Positions 26,686 through 36,780 of a DNA stretch of 64,000 nt are shown here, piece by piece. The stretch comes from Actinomucor elegans (Eukaryota > Mucoromycota > Mucoromycetes > Mucorales > Mucoraceae). How positions within the stretch are numbered: the first letter of the stretch is position 1; the number at the start of each line of letters is the position of its first letter. The position numbers and the translations under genes are program-made. The notes below the pieces were generated by a model. It was not told the DNA's origin and ran no database searches. It was given only the letters and a program-made list of their open reading frames with translations. The DNA is taken from NCBI GenBank assembly GCA_026027325.1, contig JAMSLZ010000004.1, positions 496,001 through 560,000 on the forward strand, read 5' to 3'.

Positions 26686-27298
26686 GATTCTAATGATTTT
26701 ATAAAATTTATGGAAAGAAATGAGTGCAAAAGAAATGCATGTAGTGGAACCATCTTTATATCATAAGCCCTGCAGTTAAAAATGGCTTTAACTTAATAGG
26801 TATAGCCTGTGTCGGGAGAATCTTACCAGGAAGTGCTAGGTATCATATACAAAAAATCAGAACCTATTAGAGCTAATGTAACGTAATTATGCGTAATAAA
26901 CAAACCTTGCTCGAATATTGATATCTCTCTTGTGGTGAAACGCACATATGGCACTCTGCATATATATATTAAGGAATGGGTTTCATCTAACCATCCATCT
27001 AAAGAGGGAAGTTTGGATCACCGCTGAAAGGACAATTAATGCAGAGTGAACATATATTAAAAAAGACCTTTGATTGTTACCAAGAGACTATTTTCTTTGA
27101 AATCTAAATACAAGACATACGTGCTAGATAGGATAGCTAAACTTACTTTAGATCAATAAAACCTCATAAAACGGTTTTAATTCATTTATTCGCTTTTTAT
27201 TCAATTTTTACCGCATCTCTAAAACTGTGCATATAATACGTGCAGAGTCCCAACGCTTTTACCTTTATTTTACTCTTTCGCCTATTTCAACAAGAATA
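26686..27298. promoter_or_regulatory. Internal bidirectional promoter region of the CACTA element
   Basis: This 613-bp non-coding segment lies between the start codons of the two divergent element genes. It contains TATATATAT (about 26960-26970) and AT-rich boxes. It is defined by position only. Confidence 0.4.
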
Positions 27299-30200
27299 AT
27301 GCCTGGTGAAAACTGCCCAGTGTGTCAACAGTACTTTACTAAAAAAGAAATAAGAAGGCATATTATCAATTGCAGAATGCGACGTGCTTTCAATATATAT
27401 AGTCAAGTAAAGCAGAAACTTACACTATCTCAGCAAGGTCATTTCGCCAGTAACCCTTATGTATCAGATGATCTTTTAAACCATGAAACGCAACATCAAT
27501 CAAGCACTGATATTGTAAATAACAATCCTGCTGATATTTTACGAACAAGCCACTGTGATTTCAGTAACTCTGTAGATATGAACAGCTTGGATGAATGCGA
27601 CTCTATAGCGAATGAAGAAGAAAATTCAGAAAAAACTAAGGTAATACAAGAAGGTTGGCGAACAGTTGGCGCTATAGAAGAAGACGCAATAAAAAAAACC
27701 ACAGTGGAAGAAATATACTCTAGATTAAGCAAATTCAAAGATACTATTACCCATCCTATTCAGCTTAAAATCAAGGACGATGGTAAACAGTACATGGATA
27801 TTTTAAGTCCTCCAGAGAGGAAAAGTCTAGAACTGAAGTATCTCTTAAAAGAAAACAATGTATCAAAAAGTACGACCGAAAAAATATTCAACTTCTTCAA
27901 TGAGTACTTAATTGAGATGAATAGTGGTATAGTTATTATTTCCATCTTGCTGCTTTACTACTACCAGTGTGCTCACTGCTATTCTTATTTTCTTTTATAG
28001 AACATCTAAAATTCATCAGCCCGTATAAATGCGAAAGCATTAATAATAATCATATAATCCAACTTCAAGCTGATAAATATGACATGTGTCCTGAAGGGTG
28101 CTACATGTATTACCCTGGTGACAGTCAAACTGCTTGCCCTAGGTTAAGTTGCAAGAGACATCGTTATGAAGAGACATCGTCCACATCAACTATCATGGAA
28201 GCTAAAGCCAAGCATTACCAACTATCACTTAGTAAGCAGTTGGCCTATTTTATGCTGTCTGAAAAGAATAGGAAGAAGTTGAAATATAAAGCTACGCGTA
28301 GCTCTGTGTATAGTTCAACCGATGAGCTTGATGGCTGCGAGAGAGATATATTGGATGGATTCGCTTTTAAAAGTAGAAATAGTGACGCCGAAGAAGACTA
28401 TAACCTCTCGCTCTCGTTCCATTACGATGGATTCCATCCTTTTGACACAGGTGATAATAGTATGGCAATTATCATGTTTACTATTAATGATATACCACCA
28501 GAACAAAGGTACAAAACAAAATAACTTGGCGCTGAAACTTTAATGGATAAATTAAATGCTCTATTATAGATTTGATCCAGAAAACAGACTGATCGTTGCC
28601 GTCATACCTGGTCCGAGAAAACCCTATGATATCTTTAGTTTCCTTTATCCTACCATCCAGGAGCTTCTCGTTTTGGAAACAGAAGGCATTATTGTCGAAA
28701 CAGGAACCTCTTCCATCCGTATAAAGGCCCACTTATTAAACATAATTGGTGATATTCCTGGACTATCAGAGCTATGTTTACATGCTGGCCATAATTCTTA
28801 CCATGGATGCCGCATTTGCAAGATCAAAGGCATTTATTCCAAATCAAAAAGGACTATAGTTTTTCCTGGAACAAATGAAGCACAAGAGCCCATTGAATAC
28901 CCATTAAGGACTTCTGAGGATTATCAAAACGGTGACTTGGTAAGAAGCTTAATAAATTAAACAATAGTAACTGTATCAGTGTCTAATGCAGTATGATTTG
29001 ATTAACTATCTAGGCTACTTCACTCAAAGGGAAATTGCCATTTGCATTATTAAAAAGCTTTCATGGATGTTCATTTTTTGGATTAGATGAGATGCACTTA
29101 TGGGGAATGAATATAGCCAAGCACATATGGTCCATGATGAAGGATGACTCTCAGAGATTCGGATACTATAACCCTTTGTTCCTTCGGAACGCCTATAGAG
29201 AAGAAATTGGCAGAGCAATGGTTCAAATACAACGAATGCTTCCAAATGGAGCCATTGATGGTCAATTTATAGGTATTAGAGATTAACTCAAGAAACTTAA
29301 TGCTAATTATTCCAATGAATTAATATCCTTGCTTTTTTCTTCACTTAGATATTTCTTCCAAATCAGGCCAATCTCGTAGCGTTGACTGGATTGATTTTTT
29401 AATGTACATAGTACCCACTTTGGTAGTGGAGGCGTTACGAAAACAACATGCTGATATTTACCAAACCGAAAGAAATAGAAAAAAGAAGAGAAAGGTAGCT
29501 TCTCCTGTACTGGAAGCTGTTGATGATGCGTGCAATGCTTTGAAATCAATATCCATGGTCTGCACTTTGACCCAAAAATTCAACATATATCCAAGTGATC
29601 TGTTACGGATTGATGAGTAAGTTTTTTTTTTGAGAGACTACTACGTGCAGCTATGCTAAGTTTTCGATAATTTATATCGTCTTTTCATTCTAGATTAGTA
29701 AAAAGATGGCATGCGTTCTTACTGCAGAAGATGGGAAAAGATACATTTACCATTAACCAGCATTATCTAAAACATTTGTCCTATATTATTTTTCAGCTTG
29801 GTCCACTTAGATTGATAAGCGCCCGAACTCTTGAAAGAAGTATTCAAGATGTAAAAAGACATATCAAGTCTAAACAAAATCCTCAAAAAAACTCTGTCAC
29901 TGTTCTAATGGATCACTACACAAAAGCGTATAAAAACTGGCAGATTGGAATTGAAAGCCATAGTGTTGATGAAGATATGGTATTTAAACCTTCTTCTGCT
30001 GACTTAATCAACCAATTATTTCCAACGTGTGATATTAAGCATCTAATCCAGCAATATCTAGCCGATCATAATGGTTCCAGTTCAACAGAAGAGGAGTACT
30101 CTGTTTCTACTTCTAATACTTACGGTAAAACGAGGAATGGCCAAACCGTTGATATTTCTTCAAGAAAACAAAACCAAAAGATAGTTGCATACATATCAGA

Positions 30201-30453
30201 TGATACTATGTCCTTACAATATAATATAGGCCAAGTAAAGCAGTTTATTAGATGGAAAGATCAAATACTTGCCTTATTACAACATCAAACGACTTTAGTG
30301 TTTGATGGTCAAACATGCTGCTATTATACGCAACCCTATGAAGAAAGGCTCCTATGGAAAATAATCAAAGCCAAGGACATAATAGGATATGCTATACTTA
30401 TACCTTCTTTATTAAATAAAGACAAAACATATGTTGCTTGGAGACCTTATTAA
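27299..30453 (+). CDS. CACTA transposase (Tnp2 / transposase_21-like)
   Basis: Six exons in phase: 27299-27926, 28001-28508, 28570-28939, 29014-29272, 29349-29616 and 29694-30453, giving 930 residues with no internal stop. The start is the ATG giving MPGENCPVCQQYFTKKEIRR. The N-terminal CPVC...H...C pattern is a probable zinc finger. Family marks in order: KYDMCPEGCYMYYPGD with CPRLSCKRHRY; LSFHYDGFHPFD (candidate first catalytic Asp); VIPGPRKPYDIFSFLYP; GDIPGLSELCLHAGHNSYHG with GCRICK; FFGLDEMHLWGMNIAKHIW (candidate second Asp); and ARTLERSIQDVKRHIK (candidate Glu, equivalent to the 'FER.lG.lK' block of plant Tnp2). Introns are 54-76 nt. Intact splicing and frame suggest a functional enzyme. 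Which residues form the DDE triad is inferred from memory of the family. Confidence 0.85.
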
Positions 30454-30599
30454 ACCAAGTACATATATAAATTTATTCTATACTATCAATGCTGTCTTAT
30501 ATTCGTTGAAACCAGAGCTCTGCTTCACTGTTTAGTTTAACATACAATTTACTCGAACTAGCTCCATATTCACTCCAATTGGGAAACATGGAAATTCAT

Positions 30600-30763
30600 G
30601 GAAAAATAATGGAAATAAAAGTTAAGGTGCATTAACCTGGTTTCCAAGTTGCCATGAAATTCACTTTATTTCACTTTAAATTCAGGTGAAAGCACTAATT
30701 CACTTGAAATTCACTTGATTTTGCCATGAATTCACTTTATTTCACTTTTTTTTTCCCATAGTG
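30600..30763. repeat. Right subterminal repeats and right TIR of the CACTA element
   Basis: Repeated TTCACTTTATTTCAC, AATTCACTTGAAATTCACTTG and CATGAATTCACTTT motifs run up to the right TIR (30750-30763). They match the AATTCACTTG motifs at the left end. Confidence 0.75.
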
Positions 30764-30766
30764 TCT
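30764..30766. other. Target-site duplication TCT, right copy
   Basis: This is identical to 25522-25524 and directly abuts the right terminus ...CCCATAGTG. Confidence 0.8.
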
Positions 30767-31487
30767 ATTACTAAACTAAAAAAGCCACCGAGGGTTCGAA
30801 GTAACACTTCAAAGAATGTTTATGCTGCAGGAACGCTTCCAATAATCGGAATAGTATAGTAATGAGTTTGTATTTACAGCGTCTGCTCCTTTACTAGAGA
30901 AGCTCCTCGAAAAGGTTTGGACGGACAGATATAATTGATAATTGTTGATTTTAGATCAATGTTAGTTTTTAAGGGTGCCAAAACTTTCATTTTTCTATTC
31001 TAAATATGATTGGCTGACACCAAGAGTTTTAAATGAAATGAAATGTGATGCAAAAAAGAGATATATTCAAAAGCAAAAATTGATGATTACCATTTCACGC
31101 GCAAATCATTCTCAAACTTTACTATGTCTTTTACATTACTTTTTTATTTTTATTTTATAAAACAGTCTTCATTAGACTATTATGTCTAATATCCATTTAT
31201 TCGTAAACTCTCCTAATTGATGGACTGAGTTTTCTCAAAACCTACTGGCATTGTTTTACGATTGAAGACTTTTTAAATGAATTCATTGTAACATCAAATA
31301 GGCACGAGTACAGACGAATGCGAGAATTACACTCTTTTGAAACGATATATCATCTTGGGTTAAATAAGTATACTGTTCAATTAGCAAATCAAATAACATA
31401 TTCAGTAATATTATATCAAAAAAAAGAGACAAAGTTATGGTTTTATTCACTTTTTTTATATCAAGATGACAGATTTCAAAAAGATAT
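30767..31487. other. Gene-free stretch downstream of RPL7
   Basis: AT-rich DNA between the CACTA element and the RPL7 stop codon. I see nothing coding. Confidence 0.45.
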
Positions 31488-32632
31488 TTAGTTCATGGAT
31501 TGAACCAAGTTGTTGATGAATTGCTCACGGTTACCGGTATCACCACCTTCAACATAGTTCAAGAACTTACGTTCTCTCCACATGTTGTTAGGGTTGGAGA
31601 GCTTGAAGGGCCACAAGAAGTTGGAGGCTTGCTTGAAGTGGGGACCAACGGTAGCAATCTCGTGGATGAGATCTTCAACACAGATGATGTTGTACTTGCC
31701 CAAAGACTTCTCAATGACAGAGTTATCGGTGATAGGGACACGTTGCTTGTTGACCTTGGCATAACCACGCTTGTAGATCAAACCACGGATGGTCTTCATG
31801 TTGGGGTAACCGTAGGTGACATAAGGTTGGATCAATTGAAGCATCTCAGAGGTAGCCTTGTTAAGACGGACGAAGACACCGTTGTTGATTTGCAAAAGAC
31901 GCAAGAGTTGGAGAACCTTACGGGGCTTGGGGGCAATGTTGTTGATACCACGGATACGGACAACGAAGACGAGCTTCTCTTGAGCGGGAACGTAGTAGTT
32001 ACCTTGAGCCTTGGCTTGACGACGGAGACGGATCTCGTTACGTTCAGTAGCCTTGTATTCGGCTTCGTACTTGGCAGCACGCTTGAAGAGTTCACGTCTC
32101 TTGGCGAGCTTGGCCTGTGAAATCATTTAGGTTAGAATATTTGACATTTGGATATATTCAAAAGGAAAGAATACGAATTATCATAAAGAATCAGCCCCGA
32201 AAGATGGTTAACTAAGTGACTTCATCGAGTGCAATCTAGTCCTTATGGGTTGTATCCCAAGTATCATCATACTTCTTTATGTCTTTCGTATCATTCCCTT
32301 AAGATTGAATCAATTACTTGCCTTGCGGAGCTCAGCCTTCTTGGCGACAGCAGCCTCAGCAGCCTTAGCACAAGACTTGTTCTTCTTCAAGAGGGTCTCG
32401 GGGACGAGGACGTCGTTAGCAGTGGGGACGGTGCTATTATAGTATAAGTTAGTTATCGAGTTCAGGTATTTTGGTTGTATAAGCCACCGAAAAAACATTT
32501 CTTCACATTTCAAGCGATTCGACAGTTGCACTGCAATGTTTATATAAAGCACCCGTTTTGAAACGTGTAGAAATAGTGTCTTCTCGGTGGATATAACAAA
32601 ACATCGTGTTCAATTACTTACTAAGCAACCAT
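31488..32632 (-). CDS. RPL7: 60S ribosomal protein L7 (uL30)
   Basis: Three exons in phase: 32632-32622, 32433-32322 and 32114-31488 (249 residues, normal for uL30). Exon 1 is 11 nt (Met-Val-Ala plus two bases). Exon 2 encodes the basic N-terminal extension ([19 protein letters not shown], then Ala/Lys-rich). Exon 3 carries the conserved body, with [60 protein letters not shown] and CVEDLIHEI. Intron 1 (32621-32434, 188 nt) has a GTAAGT donor, a CTAAC branch site and a long hairpin. Intron 2 (32321-32115, 207 nt) uses a GCAAGT donor (GC-AG class) and contains a box C/D snoRNA. Moving the exon 2 end to a GT site would break the frame, so the GC donor is required. Confidence 0.94.
32182..32281 (-). 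ncRNA. snR39: Intronic box C/D snoRNA in RPL7 intron 2 (snR39/snR59-like)
   Basis: On the minus strand a perfect 9-bp terminal stem (CATAAAGAA at 32281-32273 with TTCTTTATG at 32190-32182) encloses box C ATGATGA (32270-32264) and box D CTGA (32194-32191). A possible C' box CGATGAAG lies at 32227-32220; D' is unclear. The bases just upstream of box D (ACCATCTTTCGGG and adjoining bases) are antisense to the conserved 25S/28S segment CCCGAAAGATGGT, extending further with one mismatch. Budding yeast keeps snR39 and snR59, which guide 2'-O-methylation at 25S A807 in this segment, inside introns of RPL7A and RPL7B. Host gene, intron and target region all agree. By the box D plus five rule the paired base is the G just before the AAA, one off the yeast site, so the exact nucleotide is uncertain. 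Confidence 0.88.
32484..32590 (-). other. Long RNA hairpin within RPL7 intron 1
   Basis: On the minus strand CCACCGAGAAGACA (32590-32577) pairs with TGTTTTTTCGGTGG (32497-32484), with G-U wobbles at the two mismatches. After a small bulge the pairing continues (TTTCT, CAC and TTTCA blocks against TGAAA, GTG and AGAAA) for about 28 bp in total around a loop of about 45 nt. It lies between the 5' splice site and the CTAAC branch site. Confidence 0.7.
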
Positions 32633-33446
32633 GTTGGTACTGTCTGAACTGATGTAAAAAGAGAGAGAGCTAGCAAAAAAAAATTTTTGCTCGTAATAAA
32701 GCTCGACTTTTTTCGCTGTAAAAGCATCGCGGACCGGACGAATTACAGTCACGAAATTTCTTTCTCGAGTATAACGCGTACATCATTGGTCAATTAGCAT
32801 TGACATTTGTTGTGGAGGCTTTTCAATAGTAGAATGAATTTTTTCGTTGCATTATGCTTGTTAGTGTATATAATTATAGTCTATTAAAAAACATAATGTA
32901 TAACAAAAAAAAAAAGTAAAATTCAACAATGATGATTAGGCCGCTTGATCCATTAAGTTCATTTCTTGAAAAACAACCTTTACAAAAAATTGATTTTATT
33001 ATAGCTTTTTAAGCGAAAACTCAATTAAACGAAGTTTTTTGGTAGGATAATAGCAATTAAAATAATACAACGACGGCAAATTTCAATTTTCTAGGATTAC
33101 CCAAAACTAATATATCTTCTTTGGAGCAATGTTTACTTAACACAAAAGTGCAGATAGATAAATATATTTTTAAAAAGAATGATATAAAACCTAGTTACTC
33201 ATCAGATGATGCATATATTGTACTATATTCCTAAAAAAAAATCAGGGAATACCTTTGATTTTTTTTTTTTGAAGTGTAGCTATAATTTATCTACTATTGT
33301 AGCTATAATGTCCATAAACTATAGCTCTAAAGCGTTTTATTGCACTCAATAAAAAAAATGCCGGAGTGTAAAATTAGTCCAATAAGGAGTTGTTTCCTGC
33401 AATTTTGTCAGATATCGCCCCATTTCATCCCATTTTCAACATCTTT

Positions 33447-33509
33447 AGATCTTGCCGTCAAATGTCGCATCTGACTATTGCTACATATCCATAATACATT
33501 GTTACATCT
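33447..33509 (+). repeat. Dispersed ~75-bp repeat, copy 2 (5'-deleted)
   Basis: AGATCTTGCCGTCAAATGTC, then CGCATCTGAC and TTGTTACATCT, match the family, with part of the ACCGAT core missing. Confidence 0.5.
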
Positions 33510-33600
33510 ACTAATGCTCTGACTTGAACTAATTAAAAGGATTATATTGCATTTGGGCAATACATTGTAATCATATATTTCATAAAATCTTGATCATTTA

Positions 33601-33678
33601 TAGATCTCTCCACCGATCCTGATGCGATCTTGGATTTGATTAATGATTCTAGCACAGAATAAACAACTGACTCACAAA
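33601..33678 (+). repeat. Dispersed ~75-bp repeat, copy 3
   Basis: TAGATCTCTCCACCGATCCT and downstream GATTAATG, then CAGAATAAAC, match the family. Confidence 0.6.
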
Positions 33679-33771
33679 CCTTTGTTTGATCGAAACTGGA
33701 TTAATATGCTTATGTCATTTTTCAATAATTGCTACTTATATACATTTCATATGACTGCGAGGATTTAATTC

Positions 33772-33847
33772 CAGATCTCTCGACCGATCTCAGGAAAGCT
33801 CGAATCCACTTATTAGCTGTCCCTGCTTAGAACGAGTCACTGCATCT
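33772..33847 (+). repeat. Dispersed ~75-bp repeat, copy 4
   Basis: AGATCTCTCGACCGATCTCA at the 5' end and AGAACGAGTCACTGCATCT at the 3' end match the family. The latter matches copy 6 (60469-60542). Confidence 0.6.
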
Positions 33848-34926
33848 ATTAAGTTGTATTTTACTACAGTACCAGGAATAGTTTCCAATGTTAATAATCA
33901 TTGTGTGAATTTCTACAAGGTTATATATATTAAGGCCTTGAGATCAAAACCGGCAGTGCCTGGACAATCAAATATATTTAATATCAGCTTCTAATAATTA
34001 GTTTAGCTTCAAGCCTAGTAGTATTAAGGCTTGTTGTCCCCACTAGAATCTTTGTGTTTTCGTTGCCAGTTTGGCCCTTTCTCTGTATGATACTTAAAAA
34101 AACTTATTACTGCAGAACTGCGTTAATGCACAACTGCAATGCTATTTTATTTCCAAACTCTTTATTGAACCGCATCGTGTGTATATAGTTTCCGTATACT
34201 TAGCTTGATATTTTTTTCTTTGGAACAAAAAAGGGGATGATATCCTTGTTTTTGCTTGGCAAAACAGTTAACCAACAGCAGCCACTATTATGCATACTTT
34301 CTAAGCATCAAACTACTCATTCTTTACAATCTTGAGGGGTGGGGGTGATGGGCGTTGTTCATAGAGTGTTACAAGTCTTTAATAGGTAAAAAAAAATGGG
34401 TTGAAGCTCCTATTAGAAAGCCATCTATATCTTATTAAGCCACTGTACATGCAGTCATTATCAAGATCAAAAGACATGTTCTCAGCAATTATTAAATGTC
34501 TTGGTATCAAGTTTTATATATAAGAAATACATCTGTATACAACTCGTGTAGCAATTACACGTTAGGGATATGTTTACCTTTTTTCTCCCTTTATATATAT
34601 ATATATATGCTCCTAAGCACACTCTCAGCCCTAATTTTTTTTTTTGGGGCTGCTTTATTGACAAGGATGCATGATACACCCTGATCTACGAGAATATCAA
34701 ATACTCCAATTCATCCGAAGCAATGTATTCAATAACCATAACTTGATTAGCAAAAATTTGGTGCATAGAGTATATTTCATATTGGGAAAAAAACGCCACT
34801 GAGAATTGGAAGTTTCCAAAACTACCAATTGATCATTGTGGGCAGATGTATATATAGATAGGTGATAATTCATAGATAATATATAGATAGGTGAATGTAT
34901 ATAAATGATTAAAGAGATAAGACATA

Positions 34927-36138
34927 TTAAAAAGTGGATAATAGATTCAATACATGTTGATGCTCGCTCGTTACAGTAGTCGTTGTTGAATAAACATCAA
35001 GCGTTTCATCTGTGCTACTTCTTGGAAGGTCATCAGTGAACAATATAGAAGCTGAATAACGTTTCTTTTTGTTGATATTTTTGTTGTATAACTTTGGGAA
35101 CGCCTTTTTGAACATACGGTTAATAAAAAATGTTGGTTTTTTTATCTTGGGCGTTGCATCCGAATCAATCAAGGTAGAGGAGGAGTATGCTGAGCCATAC
35201 GTAGGTGAACGACGATGTTGGCGATGATGGTGCATTCTCGAACCGTGGACTTGATCTTGATTGTTCATAGCAATGTTATTATTTAATTCTTGTTCAATAG
35301 CACGCATTGTATCCTATCATTATGATTAATATATGAAATATGCCCAGTATCATTAAACATTTACTTGAATACTGCCCAGAATGGCTTCTGATTTGAAATT
35401 GCTATCAGATCCATTATAAAACGTGTCTTGTGTCTGTCTTTGTTCGGCATCTCTCTAATAAAAAAACCATTAATATAGGAGTTCTGGTATGATTAGGAGT
35501 ATCATTACATCGTAAATACTGCTAATAATGCTTTGGTTATCATCATCCATGATTGAATCTGTTGTATCACCAACTATTAATATAGGCAATTAGCAGCTGA
35601 GATCATATTATATAGTAGATATTTGACTTACGATCTTCTTGAACTGATGAACGATGAACTACAAGGTAATCCACTTGGTCTCGCAAGTTTAAGATGATAT
35701 CTTCTTTTTCGTCTAGCTTTCGTTTGTATCTAGACTCCATTGATTTCAATTCGGCATCATGTTTGAGCTGAATGGTTTCCAATTGGTCTATGTACAGTAT
35801 TGAGTGTCAAGTTATTCATTGTAGAATGATATTATACCTAAAGCCTCCAAAGCTCGATGTCTCCATTTAAATATCACTTCCTTCAAGGCGGATATTTCAG
35901 ACTATGCTAGGGTGTTAGTAATATACTTAAATGAAAAAAGGACATGTATTACCTCCTTTGTCAATAGGATATTGTTCAATTCTTTATGGCTATTATAATG
36001 ATCGACACTATCTTCTGTTCTTTCACTGTTTGGAGAGAGTAAAGCGACTACAGAAGCCACAATGGATGCAGCTTCCTTGTCATCCTGCTGTTCAAAGTAG
36101 GCTTGCAAACAATTCTCTTCTTTTGCCATAGGATTCAT
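34927..36138 (-). CDS. Coiled-coil protein of unknown function
   Basis: Six exons in phase: 36138-35953, 35901-35838, 35787-35632, 35573-35509, 35454-35365 and 35313-34927, giving 315 residues. Introns are 48-58 nt. An N-terminal acidic helical region (ENCLQAYFEQQDDKEAASIV) is followed by a probable coiled coil (LKEVIFKWRHRALEALDQL then ETIQLKHDAELKSMESRYKR and KLDEKEDIILNLRDQVDYL, about residues 60-125). A low-complexity acidic/polar segment comes next. The C-terminus is basic, with a His/Arg cluster (MHHHRQHRRSP) and KKPTFFINRMFKKAFPKLYN. No enzyme motif, signal peptide or membrane span is seen. The coiled coil suggests a structural or adaptor protein. I do not recognise it by name. Confidence 0.75.
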
Positions 36139-36468
36139 TATTATCTTTGACAAAATGAAACAAAAGAAGAAGAGAAAGAAGATAGCTTGATTTTATATAA
36201 TAAGGCAAAGAAAAGAAGACGATTTGAATATAATTCAAAAGAAAAGGAAGGACAAAAAAGAAAAGAACTGCGTAAGATTATTATAGGAGTGGGCTGTTAT
36301 TTAGTGTGAAAAAATAGGTGGCGGAGGGGGACGGCTGCTTCCCTAATAAAGCACTCTGCCACTATCCAAAACGTTTCTTTCCCTTAACGCGTCCCCCCTC
36401 CCCCCCCCTCCTTTACGGTATCAAATATATTTGTTAGAAAAAAAAAGCTGCTTTATTTACAATATGGT

Positions 36469-36780
36469 TTAATGATTCATAGCTCTGGGTTGAGTAGGCG
36501 CCATATATTGTATATGGACATTACTGCCAGCGTTCTTTCCGATATCTGGTTGACGGGATGCAGCATGGTTCTGCATATCTTGAGCTTGTCTTTCTTGAAG
36601 TTCACGCTGACGCCTTTCTTCTTCTTCCTCTTCGTTGCGATTATCTTCATTATTTTCGTTCATACTCGTGGCTTCTTTGGATTCATTCTTCAAAGATGTA
36701 CGGCGGGCATCAGGATGCTTCACTCTCATACCACCAACTCGTTGAGCAGGAGCGATATCTGAAGGAATATTCTTGGGCAT
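36469..36780 (-). CDS. Small acidic/basic hydrophilic protein, unknown
   Basis: An uninterrupted ATG-initiated frame of 103 residues. The N-terminus (MPKNIPSDIAPAQRVGGMRV then KHPDARRTS) looks conserved in character. It is followed by an Asn/Glu-rich stretch ending EEEEEERRQRELQERQAQDM, probably a single charged helix, and a flexible C-terminus. There is no hydrophobic segment. It is transcribed in the same direction as the upstream coiled-coil gene, 331 bp beyond the start of that gene. The long frame, good ATG and simple promoter gap support a real small gene. Function is unknown. Confidence 0.6.
   Translation of the reverse strand: MPKNIPSDIAPAQRVGGMRVKHPDARRTSLKNESKEATSMNENNEDNRNEEEEEERRQRELQERQAQDMQNHAASRQPDIGKNAGSNVHIQYMAPTQPRAMNH

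Larger units (their letters stand above)
25525..30763 (+). mobile_element. CACTA (En/Spm) DNA transposon, apparently complete, 5239 bp
   Basis: The element starts CACTATGGGAAAAA (25525-25538) and ends with the exact reverse complement TTTTTCCCATAGTG (30750-30763). It is flanked by TCT on both sides. Both ends carry arrays of short subterminal repeats (AATTCACTTG/GAGTGAATT-type motifs), the usual binding sites for CACTA accessory proteins. Inside are a six-exon Tnp2-type transposase gene (27299-30453, +) and a divergently transcribed two-exon gene (26012-26685, -). No frameshift or internal stop is seen in either after splicing. TIRs, target duplication and coding frames are all intact, so this copy could be autonomous or recently active, although activity is inference. 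Confidence 0.9.
32633..34926. other. Gene-free 2.3-kb stretch with clustered dispersed repeats
   Basis: No gene is supported. Three diverged copies of the ~75-bp repeat lie at 33447-33509, 33601-33678 and 33772-33847. A (TA)n run is at about 34592-34608. A small inverted pattern is made by a 9-nt T-run near 34630. Confidence 0.45.

Noticed and set aside
31500..32120. Long plus-strand open frame (206 codons) antisense to RPL7
   Set aside because: It is the antisense shadow of a highly expressed, codon-biased ribosomal protein exon.
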